This document shows, piece by piece, positions 48,897 to 58,294 of a stretch of 64,000 nucleotides of DNA. The stretch is from NCBI RefSeq assembly GCF_013403985.1, contig NZ_JABFDF010000008.1, forward strand, positions 1-64,000, written 5' to 3'. Under the pieces are notes generated by a model that searched no databases, had not been told where the DNA came from, and saw only the letters and a program-made list of their open reading frames with translations. This stretch comes from Winogradskyella ludwigii (GTDB lineage Bacteria > Bacteroidota > Bacteroidia > Flavobacteriales > Flavobacteriaceae). Both the position numbers and the translations under genes were made by a program. Position 1 is the first letter of the stretch, and each line of letters opens with the position of its first letter.

Positions 48897-48904
48897 CAAA
48901 GATA
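48897..48904 (-). promoter_or_regulatory. argS -7 box
   Basis: Minus-strand TATCTTTG, TAnnTTTG match, 33 nt before the ATG. Confidence 0.55.
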
Positions 48905-49415
48905 GAAGTTTAATTGTTTTATTAAGATTCTATGAAGACATAATTATGATACCTTAATAGTATTTATTAAAGGATTGGGTATATAATTACTAAAAGCTTA
49001 CCACTAAAGATGCCTTAAAGTATAATCTTAGCTTTTAGACCCTTTATCGAAGAAGGTTTACCTGTAGATTTGAATAGTTGTAATAAACTAAACATCAAAA
49101 ACTTAAGCCACCTATGCATTTCGTCGATCAAACCGTATTACTTCCGTTTAATTTACCTTTAATCGATAACTAATTTTTTGAACATATTTAATTTGTCACT
49201 TTAGCTAATATATTGGTATTAAGTCCTAATAATTAGCATTTTCATAATGATATTGGCATTTTTGGTAGGCTATTAATAAATGTCCCAAACATTGATGAAG
49301 CTTAATAATCAAACATTAACTCTGTTGTTATTGTTTAGTGTTAACTTACTTTTTGTATCCCTCTATAAAAGTTTTTCACACCAAGCAGCGCAATTCGTTT
49401 TAACGCTATTTTAAG
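48905..49415. other. Intergenic region upstream of the histidine kinase
   Basis: About 510 bp without a clear gene. A 19-codon frame at 49114-49173 (MHFVDQTVLLPFNLPLIDN) spans sequence with two TCGAT-centred motifs (TTCGTCGATCAAA and TTAATCGATAA). It could be a leader peptide or a regulatory element, but the evidence is weak. Near 49348, TTACTTTTTG is one base longer than a TAnnTTTG box and may be the kinase promoter. Confidence 0.35.
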
Positions 49416-51473
49416 ATGAAACAGTTACTAACATTAGCTGTTTATCTACTATCGTTTATTGTTTTTTCTCAAACCGAAAAAATAGATGAACTTACGGTAC
49501 AAATAGCTTTTCAAAATCCAGACTCCACAAAAGTGGATACATCGTTAATGCTTATAAACGAACTGTATAAAACTAAGGATTTTGCAAAGGCTCTGCTTTA
49601 TGTTAATGAAACTTCTAAACTTTCTGAAGAACTAAATTATATAAAAGGCCTGGCTGAAAGCAGCTACTATAGAGCTTTAATTTTCACAGAACGTAACGAT
49701 TATTTTAACGCCATACACAACTACACAAAATCGAGAGATTTATACCTTCAAATAAGTGATACCCTTGGTGTAGCAAAAGTGAGCAACAGTATAGGACTTA
49801 TTGAAATTAAACGTGGAAATTATAAGATTGGTTTACAAAACTCATTATCTGCAATAGATATTTTTGAAGAGCGATACCTTAATCATGAATTAAGTTCTGC
49901 TTATAACAACCTTGCAGAAGCTTACTATAAAACAGCACAGATTGATAAAGCCATCGAATTTAATTTTAAAGCGTTAGCTGTACGTAAACAAATAAATGAC
50001 CAAGATGGGATTAAAGCATCTACAAAAAATATTGCAGAACTTTATTCTGTATTAAAAGAACACCGTAAAGCTATTGAATATTACGAAAGGGTTTTAGATA
50101 TTTTAGATCTAGAAACCGACCAAGAGTTACGTGGTGATATTTTACCAAAATTAGGTAGTGAATATCTGCGTTTTAAGGAATATGATAAAGCTTCAGAACA
50201 TTTACTTGAAGGCTTAAAATATAATCGCAAGCAGAATAACAAAGAAGGAATTTTAAGAGCATTAAATGCTATTGGAAACTTAAACTTACAGAAAAGAAAA
50301 GTAAAACTAGCCGAGAAACAATTAAATGAAGCCTATAAAATTGCGTTAAAAGTAGATAGTAAAACTGATCTTTTAGAAAATTACAAACTTCATATTGCTT
50401 TAGATTCTACTCGTGGATATTACCAAAATGCATTCTTTTGGCAAGGCAAGTATCATAAACTTAAAGACTCATTATCTAAAAAAAATCAACCAGATTTTCC
50501 TACAGAGATAGATCATTTAGACTTAGTTGAAACTAATACAAGCACTGTCAACACCATTAAACAAAACGATAAGCAAACAGACGACGCATCGGCTTCCTGG
50601 TTTAATAAGTCTTATGTGACAATTGGCTTAATAATGCTTTGTATTCTGCTAATCGTTGTTTTATTTTTTAATCTTATAAAAGTTAGATTTCATAAAGCTG
50701 AACTCACTAAACAGAAAAGAAAATTATCTGAAGAGAAAATAAGAACAGAAGCCATTTTAGAACAGACTCATCATCTAGAAGAGGTTAACCAAGTAAAAGA
50801 CAAACTTTTCTCTATTGTTTCTCATGATTTAAAAGATTCCATTTCTTCAATAAAAGCATTTCTAGATTTATTAAACGAAGACAGCATTTCTAAAGAGGAG
50901 TTTTATGAATTAATCCCTGAATTAAGTGAAAATGCTAATAATGCATCTGCACTATTATTCAATTTACTGAATTGGTCTAAATCGCAAATGCAAAACTTAG
51001 AACCAAAACCAGAACTGTTTAATATTCAAGATGTCTTTCATTCTAAAATGGCATTAGTAGAACAAAAAGTTGAGGATAAACGCATCGTTTTAATTGATGA
51101 ATCTCAACGCGATTTTGTGTTTGCAGATCGTAGTATGGTAGAAATTGTAATTCAAAATTTAATTACCAATGCCGTTAAATTTAGCAGAACTGGTGATGTT
51201 ATTACCATTTCTAATCTAGACGCGAATGGTAAGTCTTTAATTTGCATTGAAGACACAGGAGTTGGTATTCCTAAAATTAATATTGATAAGTTATTTGCTG
51301 CACATAAAAACTTCACAACCGCAGGAACTAAAAACGAAAAAGGAACTGGATTAGGTTTAACTATTGCCAAAGATTTGGTAGAATTAAACAACGGAAAAAT
51401 CTGGGTAGAAAGCACAGAAAATGTTGGTAGTAAATTCTTTATAGAACTTCCTAAAGCAGCATCTAAAGCTTAA
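49416..51473 (+). CDS. TPR-sensor histidine kinase
   Basis: 685 residues. Signal peptide (ending VFSQ), a periplasmic array of about six TPR units (60-345, for example YNNLAEAYYKTAQIDKAIEF), one membrane segment (about 400-421), a coiled-coil (425-460), and then the kinase. The dimerisation helix has the phospho-acceptor His470 in SIVSHDLKDSI. The ATPase domain has the N box NLITNAVKFS (Asn585), EDTGVGIP and GTGLGLTIAKDL. No response regulator gene is adjacent, so its partner is elsewhere. TPR-type kinases are common in Flavobacteriaceae; the signal is unknown. Confidence 0.94.
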   Translation: MKQLLTLAVYLLSFIVFSQTEKIDELTVQIAFQNPDSTKVDTSLMLINELYKTKDFAKALLYVNETSKLSEELNYIKGLAESSYYRALIFTERNDYFNAIHNYTKSRDLYLQISDTLGVAKVSNSIGLIEIKRGNYKIGLQNSLSAIDIFEERYLNHELSSAYNNLAEAYYKTAQIDKAIEFNFKALAVRKQINDQDGIKASTKNIAELYSVLKEHRKAIEYYERVLDILDLETDQELRGDILPKLGSEYLRFKEYDKASEHLLEGLKYNRKQNNKEGILRALNAIGNLNLQKRKVKLAEKQLNEAYKIALKVDSKTDLLENYKLHIALDSTRGYYQNAFFWQGKYHKLKDSLSKKNQPDFPTEIDHLDLVETNTSTVNTIKQNDKQTDDASASWFNKSYVTIGLIMLCILLIVVLFFNLIKVRFHKAELTKQKRKLSEEKIRTEAILEQTHHLEEVNQVKDKLFSIVSHDLKDSISSIKAFLDLLNEDSISKEEFYELIPELSENANNASALLFNLLNWSKSQMQNLEPKPELFNIQDVFHSKMALVEQKVEDKRIVLIDESQRDFVFADRSMVEIVIQNLITNAVKFSRTGDVITISNLDANGKSLICIEDTGVGIPKINIDKLFAAHKNFTTAGTKNEKGTGLGLTIAKDLVELNNGKIWVESTENVGSKFFIELPKAASKA

Positions 51474-51560
51474 TTACAAAAAAAATTACCACCTCTTTAC
51501 TTCTAGAACCTAGTATAAAAAAGTTACGCTTACTTATAAAAAATAAAGAGGGCAATATAG

Positions 51561-52493
51561 TTAAGCTCTTGGAAGAAAAACTTCTGCCATCATGCAACGT
51601 GCACTTCCACCACCACATGTTTCTATAGTCTCTAAAGAACTTGAAATAATAGGGCAATACTTTTCTATAGTATCAATTTGAGTTTTAGTTAAACTGCTAT
51701 ATGCAGCTTCACTCATTATTAAATACAACTGGTCATTAGTCCCTCTTAACTGTAACATATTCCCAGCAAACTGATGCATTTGTTTTTCAGTAATAGAAAT
51801 AATCTCTTTACCATCTTGTTTTAAATGCTTCACTACACTTTTACGCTCCTTTTTATCATCAATTGTATCTAAACAAATAACAGCAAAGTTCTCTGCTAAA
51901 CACATCATTACATTTGTATGGTATATTGCTAAACGCTTACCTTCTACTGTCTGATTTGCTGTAAAAATTACGGGAGTATATTCAAAATCTTCACAGAATT
52001 CTATAAATAATTCTTCATCTGCTCTTGGCGATAATGCACAATATGCTTTTCTATTTACGCGATCTAAAGCAACACTTCCTGTGCCTTCAAGAAAAAAGCC
52101 CTCATGCTCAGCAGATGTATAATCTACAATATTCTCTATTATAAAGCCTTCTTCTTCAAGTCTAATAAAAACTTCATCTCTACGCTCTCGTCTTCTGTTC
52201 TCTGCAAACATTGGATATTTTGCAACATCGCCATTACCATGAAAACTTACCCAATTATTTGGAAAGATTGAATCTGGTGTGTCATTTAGTTTATCATCCT
52301 CTTCAACAATAACGTTAATACCAGCTGCTTTTAATTTTTCAACGAAAGCATCAAATTCATCTTGCGCTTTTGAATTGATTTCAGCATTTTTTAAATCTAA
52401 AGCTTCCTGAAAATAATTATTGACAGCCGTTTGTTCGTTCATCCTAAAACTAACTGGACGAATCATTAAAATGGTATTTGTAGTTTGTTGCAT
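51561..52493 (-). CDS. ctlX: CtlX-type citrulline/arginine-deiminase-superfamily hydrolase
   Basis: 310 residues of the guanidino-modifying (amidinotransferase/deiminase) fold. Substrate and catalytic regions: FPNNWVSFHGNGDVAKYPM, EGFFLEGTGSVALDR, AIYHTNVMMCLAENFAV (catalytic His) and the C-terminal GGGSARCMMAEVFLP with catalytic Cys300. This layout matches the family annotated as citrulline utilisation hydrolase. An upstream in-frame TTG at 52526 lies inside the -7 box, so the ATG at 52493 is chosen. Confidence 0.85.
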   Translation of the reverse strand: MQQTTNTILMIRPVSFRMNEQTAVNNYFQEALDLKNAEINSKAQDEFDAFVEKLKAAGINVIVEEDDKLNDTPDSIFPNNWVSFHGNGDVAKYPMFAENRRRERRDEVFIRLEEEGFIIENIVDYTSAEHEGFFLEGTGSVALDRVNRKAYCALSPRADEELFIEFCEDFEYTPVIFTANQTVEGKRLAIYHTNVMMCLAENFAVICLDTIDDKKERKSVVKHLKQDGKEIISITEKQMHQFAGNMLQLRGTNDQLYLIMSEAAYSSLTKTQIDTIEKYCPIISSSLETIETCGGGSARCMMAEVFLPRA

Positions 52494-52523
52494 TAAATAA
52501 AGATAAATTGATATAATTTGATG

Positions 52524-52531
52524 CAAAGTTA
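52524..52531 (-). promoter_or_regulatory. ctlX -7 box
   Basis: Minus-strand TAACTTTG, TAnnTTTG match, 30 nt before the chosen ATG; it rules out the upstream TTG as a start. Confidence 0.55.
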
Positions 52532-52562
52532 TTCATTTTTTGAAATGAATCCACTATAAAAA

Positions 52563-52934
52563 TCACTCTTGTTTTTCTAACCAAACTAAGGCCTCTTCTC
52601 TTAACATAAAGGTTTGGATATTCCACACTCTACTCATGTTATTCATTGAAATTAAAAAATCAGTAGATTTTTTTGCATTAAATCCTTCGACAACAACAGC
52701 CATTGCCTTTATTTGATTTAAACTTGCTATTTCAGTTTGAGCTTTAAACGTATAAGTGTAAGAATGTTTTTTGTTTACAAGAAGAGAAAAAGGCGCTCTT
52801 AAATGCGTTAATAAGAATTCGTGATACTCTCCTACCTTTTTTAAATCTATTAAAACACCATCATCAACTATTACTTCTGCAAGATTATCTTTTATAATAA
52901 TAATTTTAGCAAAGCTTAGCTGATGTGTTTTCAT
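52563..52934 (-). CDS. STAS/SpoIIAA-like small protein
   Basis: 123 residues, cytosolic, without signal peptide. The pattern of short strands and helices (FAKIIIIKDNLAEVIVDDGVLID, APFSLLVNKKHSYTYTF, IKAMAVVVEGFNAKKST, TFMLREEALVWLEKQ) is that of STAS-like proteins recurrent in Flavobacteriaceae, possibly the recently named DUF7793. It is divergent from the M14 peptidase gene, with TATATTTA near 52943 as a possible -7 box. The function is unknown. Confidence 0.7.
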   Translation of the reverse strand: MKTHQLSFAKIIIIKDNLAEVIVDDGVLIDLKKVGEYHEFLLTHLRAPFSLLVNKKHSYTYTFKAQTEIASLNQIKAMAVVVEGFNAKKSTDFLISMNNMSRVWNIQTFMLREEALVWLEKQE

Positions 52935-52973
52935 GTGAATAAATATAAGTAAATTTAGGCCAAACTTGTAATA

Positions 52974-54731
52974 ATGAAAAAACTCCTCTTACTTTTATTG
53001 ATAGTCTCTTCTTGTACTGACCAACCTAAAGAAATCAATTCAGACCATAAAATAAGTACTTTAGACTTTACTACTGTATTTGAAAAAAGTGAAGGTTTAG
53101 AAACAGCAACCTATCAAGAAACCATAACATATTATCAAGATTTGGCAGACAGCTATCCTGAAATTTCAATTCAGGAGATTGGAGAAACTGATTCAGGAAA
53201 ACCACTTCATATTGTCACTTTAAACATGAAAGGTTCTGGCGATGATTTTGAAACGTTAAGAGAAAACAACCGAATTCTATTGATAAATAATGGTATTCAT
53301 CCAGGCGAATCAGATGGTATTGATGCCACAATGCTACTTTACCGAGATATTGCTCAAGGAAAAATAGACGCACCACAAAACACAATTATCGTAACCATAC
53401 CTATATATAATATTGGAGGAAGTTTAAACCGAAATTCTACAACTAGAACCAACCAAAACGGCCCTTTATCTTATGGCTTTAGAGGTAATGCTAGAAACTA
53501 CGATTTAAATCGCGATTTTATTAAAGTAGATACCAAAAATGCAAAGGCATTTACTCAAATTTTTCATTTGTTACAGCCTGATGTTTTTATAGATAATCAC
53601 GTGAGTAATGGAGCCGATTACCAATATACTTTAACGCATTTATTTACACAACATAATAAGCTAGGTGGTGAGTTAGGCAACTACATTCACACCGAGATGA
53701 TGCCAAAATTAGAGGAAAAACTACAAGCAAAATCTTGGGATATTACGCCTTATGTAAATGTATTTAATCGTACACCAGATTCTGGATTTACACAATTCTT
53801 AGATTCTCCAAGATATTCTACAGGTTACACAACCTTGTTTAACACCTTAGGAATGATGATAGAAACACACATGCTAAAACCATACAAACAACGTGTAGAA
53901 GGCACTTATGAATTAATGAAAAGCATGATTGAAATCACTGAAGAACAGGGCGAAAAAATCACACAACTCAGAAAAGAACAAGCTAAATTATGGATTGCTG
54001 GTGACAATTACCCTTTCACATGGGAAGTAGATACCACCATGTCATCATTAAGAAAATTTAAAGGTTATAAAGGAGAAATGATTCCGAGCGAACTTACAGG
54101 AGCAAAACGATTAAAATATGACCGATCAAAGCCATTTACAAAAGACGTTACTTATAACGATTATTTTAAAGCTACAGATTCTGTTACCATTCCAAAAGCG
54201 TATGTAATACCTCAAGGTTGGCACCATATTATTGATTTATTAAAATTGAATAATGTGCAGTATACACAATTTAAAAACGATACTATTATAAATGTCGAAG
54301 TCTATAAAATCGGAGCTTACGAAACGAGAAAATCGCCTTACGAAGGTCATTATGCACATTATAACACTAACGTAAATTCATCAAATGAAAAAATAGCTTT
54401 TAGAAAAGGGGATTATCTTATAACAACCAATCAAAAAGCTATACGTTATTTATTGGAAACTTTAGAACCAACGGCTCCAGATTCATTTTTTAACTGGAAT
54501 TTCTTCGATACTATTTTACAACAAAAAGAAGGATTCTCTCCTTATGTCTGGGAAGATAAGGCTGAAGAACTTCTAAAAGGAAACAAAAAACTTCAAATGG
54601 AATTTAATGTGAAAATCAGTTATGATGATGACTTTGCAAATAATTGGTATGCTCAATTAGATTGGTTGCATAAACAGAGTAAGCATTACGAAAAAGCTCA
54701 TTTGCAATATCCTGTTTATCGTTTGAAATAG
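52974..54731 (+). CDS. M14 family zinc carboxypeptidase lipoprotein
   Basis: 585 residues with a lipobox (LIVSSC, Cys14), so it is attached to a membrane. The M14 zinc site is NNGIHPGESDG (His109, Glu112) and IDNHVSNG (His209), the substrate arginines are in RGNARNYDLNRDF, and the catalytic Glu297 is in GMMIETHM. The C-terminal 250 residues form an additional domain without clear assignment. It probably trims peptides or peptidoglycan-derived fragments in the envelope; the substrate is inferred only by family. Confidence 0.93.
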   Translation: MKKLLLLLLIVSSCTDQPKEINSDHKISTLDFTTVFEKSEGLETATYQETITYYQDLADSYPEISIQEIGETDSGKPLHIVTLNMKGSGDDFETLRENNRILLINNGIHPGESDGIDATMLLYRDIAQGKIDAPQNTIIVTIPIYNIGGSLNRNSTTRTNQNGPLSYGFRGNARNYDLNRDFIKVDTKNAKAFTQIFHLLQPDVFIDNHVSNGADYQYTLTHLFTQHNKLGGELGNYIHTEMMPKLEEKLQAKSWDITPYVNVFNRTPDSGFTQFLDSPRYSTGYTTLFNTLGMMIETHMLKPYKQRVEGTYELMKSMIEITEEQGEKITQLRKEQAKLWIAGDNYPFTWEVDTTMSSLRKFKGYKGEMIPSELTGAKRLKYDRSKPFTKDVTYNDYFKATDSVTIPKAYVIPQGWHHIIDLLKLNNVQYTQFKNDTIINVEVYKIGAYETRKSPYEGHYAHYNTNVNSSNEKIAFRKGDYLITTNQKAIRYLLETLEPTAPDSFFNWNFFDTILQQKEGFSPYVWEDKAEELLKGNKKLQMEFNVKISYDDDFANNWYAQLDWLHKQSKHYEKAHLQYPVYRLK

Positions 54732-54754
54732 AATCTAAATTATAAGAACCACTA

Positions 54755-55153
54755 TTATTCCAATGAATATTCCGCAACTAATTTAACAAAATCTAAAGAG
54801 CTAATCATACCTTTTATTTCACCTTCATCCATCACCACTATATGATGTACTTTATGCTTTAACATCATTTTTGCAGCCGCCTGAGCGCTTGAATCTACAT
54901 GAACAACATATACATTAGAAGCGGTCATTACATCTTCTACTGTAGCATTATCATCAATATCTTTACCAATATCAGTGGAGGTTATAATGCCTTTAATCGT
55001 CATTTCATAATGTGGAACATCCTTTGAATACGAAATAATTGGAATAGCATTAATACCTTTTTCCTTCATGAGTGCTCTAATTTCTAAAATGCTATTTTCT
55101 GCTACTGCAGTTGTAACCGGAGTGGACATAAAATCTTTTACTTGTAGTCGCAT
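54755..55153 (-). CDS. Two-CBS-domain protein
   Basis: 132 residues made almost entirely of two CBS motifs: VKDFMSTPVTTAVAENSILEI, IIGIITSTDIG-like GIITSTDIGKDI, then VEDVMTASNVYVVHVDSS and HHIVVMDEGEIKGMISSLDFV. CBS pairs bind adenosyl nucleotides and act as energy sensors; a stand-alone protein must act on a partner not evident here. TATTTTTA at 55170-55177 (minus) is a possible -7 box, and the triple palindrome at 55286-55327 lies 133 nt upstream of its start. Confidence 0.9.
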   Translation of the reverse strand: MRLQVKDFMSTPVTTAVAENSILEIRALMKEKGINAIPIISYSKDVPHYEMTIKGIITSTDIGKDIDDNATVEDVMTASNVYVVHVDSSAQAAAKMMLKHKVHHIVVMDEGEIKGMISSLDFVKLVAEYSLE

Positions 55154-55177
55154 AGATTGTGTTTTAAGTTAAAAATA

Positions 55178-55579
55178 GTATTATAAAGGGTTCAATAAAC
55201 CAGATCAGATACTCTTCTTCATTTACTCTACTGTAAAAATAAAAATTTAGGTCCTCACTTTATATGATAAAAATCATTCATTGGCATACAAGATTGTATA
55301 CAAGATTGTATACAAGATTGTATACAACTAAATTAACATATGAGTCAAATAAAAATCATGTAATAGCTCATTTTGAAAGACTCTATTCGTAGAATTAATC
55401 AAAACTAGACATTCAAAAAAACATTCTAATAACTGCGTTTAACACTTCATAAAAAGCACTTATATCGAGTTTATCGAAATATTGAAAGAATCTTTTATCA
55501 GTGAAATCATTAAACAAACTATTTCAAAAAATAAAAAAAATAATTTATTAACCAACGTTAAACGAATCAATAAATAATA
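55178..55579. other. Divergent intergenic region
   Basis: About 400 bp between the CBS gene and the amidoligase cassette. Apart from the tandem palindromes at 55286-55327 I see no gene or RNA structure. Confidence 0.5.
55286..55327. promoter_or_regulatory. Three evenly spaced TTGTATACAA palindromes
   Basis: Three and a half tandem copies of ATACAAGATTGT (12 bp) create perfect palindromes TTGTATACAA at 55294-55303, 55306-55315 and 55318-55327. The form resembles operators of GntR- or BlaI/CopY-type dimeric repressors. It lies between the divergent CBS and ATP-grasp genes. Confidence 0.55.
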
Positions 55580-55587
55580 TACATTTA
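55580..55587 (+). promoter_or_regulatory. Possible -7 box of the amidoligase cassette
   Basis: TACATTTA, one base off TAnnTTTG, 31 nt before the ATG at 55619. Confidence 0.35.
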
Positions 55588-55618
55588 CTTAAAATATAAA
55601 TAGCGTAACGCGCTCTAA

Positions 55619-57064
55619 ATGAATAAATATATTGTTGTAAATCAACCTGAAAAATGGAATTTTTCAATCGATAATATAACCGTAATTTCCTCTCAAGATT
55701 ATCTTACAAATCCTGAATACTCCTTATTAAAAAACGCACGCATTTTTAATTTATGTAAGGATTACTCATACCAATCTAAAGGCTATTATGTGTCGCTTTT
55801 GGCAGAAGCCAGAGGCCATTTACCTATTCCAACGACAAAAAACATTGTAGATCTTAAAGCTTTAAAACTCGTTAGAATCGTTTCCGATGAGTTTGATGAT
55901 GTACTGCAGCAGAGTTTAAAAAACATAAAGTCGCAACAATTTACGTTGAGCATCTATTTTGGGCAAAACGTTGCTCAGAAATACAAAGCTTTAAGTGGTC
56001 TGTTTTACAAACATTTTCAAGTCCCATTTTTACGAGTCAATTTTAATCACACTACTAAATGGAATATTCAAAGTATTAAAGCGATTTCCGAAGCTGAAAT
56101 TCCCGCAGAACACATATCTAGTGTTCAAGAATTTGCCAATCAATATTTTTCAAAAAAACGATATGACACAGCAAAAGTTAATAATTACGATTTTGATTTA
56201 GCGATATTAGTTAACCCAAATGATCCTGCGCCTCCTAGCAATACCAAAGCCTTAAAAAAGTTTATAGAGATTGCCGAGAAAATGAACATCTATGCAGAAA
56301 TTATTGAGCCTAAAGACCTATCACGATTATCATCTTTTGATGCACTATTTTTAAGACAAAGCACTGAAGTAAATAACGAAGCTTACACTTTTGCTAGAAA
56401 AGCACAACAAGAAGGAATTGCTATTATTGATTATCCTGATGCTATTTTAAAATGCTGCAACAAAGTTTATATGGCAGAAGCCATGAACAATGCCAACATT
56501 AGCACACCAAAAACCGTAATTGTTCATAACAATAACCGAAATTCTGTTTTAGAACAAACAGGTTTGCCTTGTGTTTTAAAAGCGCCAGATTCTACCTTTT
56601 CTTTTGGTGTAAAAAAAGCCAAAACTCAAGAAGAATATGATGTTTTGGTTACTGAAATGTTAAAAGAATCTGATTTAATTATTGCACAAGAATTCTGCCC
56701 ATCAGATTACGATTGGCGCATTGGGATCATAGATAATAAACCTTTTTACGCTTGCAAATATTATATGGCAAAAGGCCACTGGCAGATTTACAATTGGAAA
56801 GCAACTGACAAAAACGAACAAGATGGTGATGCAGATTGTTTAGCTATTGAAGACGTTCCGAAAAACGTGATTGATATCGCTTTAAAATCAGCCAAACTGA
56901 TGGGATTAGGTCTATATGGCGTTGATATTAAAGTGGTAGACGGCAAATTAATGGTCATTGAAATTAACGACAACCCAAATATTGATTTTGGTGTTGAAGA
57001 TGCACATTATGGAGATTTAGTTTACACCGAGATTCTTTCAGCTTTAAAAAATCGATTAGACTAA
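55619..57064 (+). CDS. RimK-type ATP-grasp ligase with RLAN N-terminal domain
   Basis: 481 residues. The N-terminal 150 residues (KYIVVNQPEKW, YYVSLLAEARGHLPIPT) match the RLAN domain that precedes a subset of RimK-like ligases. The ATP-grasp domain follows (about 275-481): NKVYMAEAMNNANISTPKT, CVLKAPDSTFSFGVKK for ATP binding, and the metal-binding VIEINDNPNIDFG. Such enzymes form an amide bond between a carboxylate and an amine, usually adding glutamate or another amino acid to a peptide, protein or metabolite. It is the first gene of a three-gene unit, 3 nt before the GCS2 gene. The substrate is unknown. Confidence 0.9.
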   Translation: MNKYIVVNQPEKWNFSIDNITVISSQDYLTNPEYSLLKNARIFNLCKDYSYQSKGYYVSLLAEARGHLPIPTTKNIVDLKALKLVRIVSDEFDDVLQQSLKNIKSQQFTLSIYFGQNVAQKYKALSGLFYKHFQVPFLRVNFNHTTKWNIQSIKAISEAEIPAEHISSVQEFANQYFSKKRYDTAKVNNYDFDLAILVNPNDPAPPSNTKALKKFIEIAEKMNIYAEIIEPKDLSRLSSFDALFLRQSTEVNNEAYTFARKAQQEGIAIIDYPDAILKCCNKVYMAEAMNNANISTPKTVIVHNNNRNSVLEQTGLPCVLKAPDSTFSFGVKKAKTQEEYDVLVTEMLKESDLIIAQEFCPSDYDWRIGIIDNKPFYACKYYMAKGHWQIYNWKATDKNEQDGDADCLAIEDVPKNVIDIALKSAKLMGLGLYGVDIKVVDGKLMVIEINDNPNIDFGVEDAHYGDLVYTEILSALKNRLD

Positions 57065-57067
57065 GAC

Positions 57068-58294
57068 ATGGCTAAAAAATATCATTTATTCGAAGTTTAC
57101 GGTATTGAATTGGAATATATGCTCGTTAAAAATGACAACTTTAAAGTAGCACCACAAGTAGATGAACTGCTCACCAGAAAAGCTGGAGAATTAAAAGCAG
57201 ATATAGAAAATGGAGACATTGCTTGGAGCAACGAATTGGTTGCTCATGTCATCGAATTAAAAACCAATGGTCCTACAAAAAGCACAGATGATTTGGCTGA
57301 GAAATTCCACAAGAATATTCTAGAAATCGACGCACTCTTGCAACCTCTAAACCTACAACTTTTAGGCTCTGCATCACATCCATTAATGAATTCAGATACA
57401 GACACCCAACTCTGGAAACATAGTTATAGTGAAGTCTATGCACTTTACAATACCATTTTTAATTGCAAAGGTCACGGCTGGAGCAACGTACAAAGTACAC
57501 ACATTAATTTACCGTTTTACGACGATAAAGAATTTGAAAAACTACATGCTGCCATTCGTATAATTTTACCATTATTACCAGGATTGTCTGCGAGCTCTCC
57601 AATTTTAGAAGGAAAAATCACAGGGTTTAAAGACACACGATTAGAGTTTTATAAAACTAACCAAAAAGAAATTCCTGAGTTAACTGGTTTGGTTATTCCT
57701 GAACGTACGTTTTCAAAAATAGATTATTATGCAACCATTTTCAATCCGATAAAACGCGCTATTAAACCTTACGATACAAACAATATTTTAGATCAGCATT
57801 TTCTAAATTCTCGTGGTGCTATTGCACGTTTTGATCGTAGTGCTATCGAAATCCGATTATTAGATATTCAAGAATGTCCACAAGCGGATATTGCCATTTG
57901 CGCTTTAATTATTGAAGTTTTAAAAGCTTTGGTTAATAAAGATTTCTGCACGTTAAAAGCTCAAAAAAAATGGACAAAAGAAGACTTGTTTCCTATTTTA
58001 AATGACGCTATAAAACATGCGGAAGATTCTAAAATTGAAAATAAAGAGTATTTAAATTTATTTGGTTTAAAGAAATCTTCAACCGTTAATGAAGTATGGA
58101 AACATTTGTATAAAATGGTTAAACCAAAGTTACACCAATCGCATCATAACGCTATTGAATTGATTTTAGAAGAAGGCACTTTAGCTACGCGACTATTAAG
58201 AGCTATTGGTAGCGACACCTCTGAAGATCATATTATTTCAGTTTACAGACAAGTCCAAAACTGTTTAAAAACTAACCAACTGTTTCTACTATGA
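57068..58294 (+). CDS. GCS2-type carboxylate-amine ligase
   Basis: 408 residues of the glutamate-cysteine ligase-like (GCS2) superfamily. The N-terminal GIELEYMLV (Glu14, Glu16) supplies metal ligands; STHINLPF and SSPILEGK and the RFDRSAIEIRLLD segment are family features. A YbdK-like enzyme condenses an amino acid with a carboxylate at ATP cost. It sits between an ATP-grasp ligase and an N-formylglutamate amidohydrolase-like gene (3-nt gap before, 4-nt ATGA overlap after), so its product is probably shared with them. True gamma-glutamylcysteine synthesis is not implied. Confidence 0.88.
   Translation: MAKKYHLFEVYGIELEYMLVKNDNFKVAPQVDELLTRKAGELKADIENGDIAWSNELVAHVIELKTNGPTKSTDDLAEKFHKNILEIDALLQPLNLQLLGSASHPLMNSDTDTQLWKHSYSEVYALYNTIFNCKGHGWSNVQSTHINLPFYDDKEFEKLHAAIRIILPLLPGLSASSPILEGKITGFKDTRLEFYKTNQKEIPELTGLVIPERTFSKIDYYATIFNPIKRAIKPYDTNNILDQHFLNSRGAIARFDRSAIEIRLLDIQECPQADIAICALIIEVLKALVNKDFCTLKAQKKWTKEDLFPILNDAIKHAEDSKIENKEYLNLFGLKKSSTVNEVWKHLYKMVKPKLHQSHHNAIELILEEGTLATRLLRAIGSDTSEDHIISVYRQVQNCLKTNQLFLL

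Noticed and set aside
52494..52526. TTG start for the CtlX-type gene
   Set aside because: It overlaps the TAACTTTG promoter box, and the added residues are not part of the fold.
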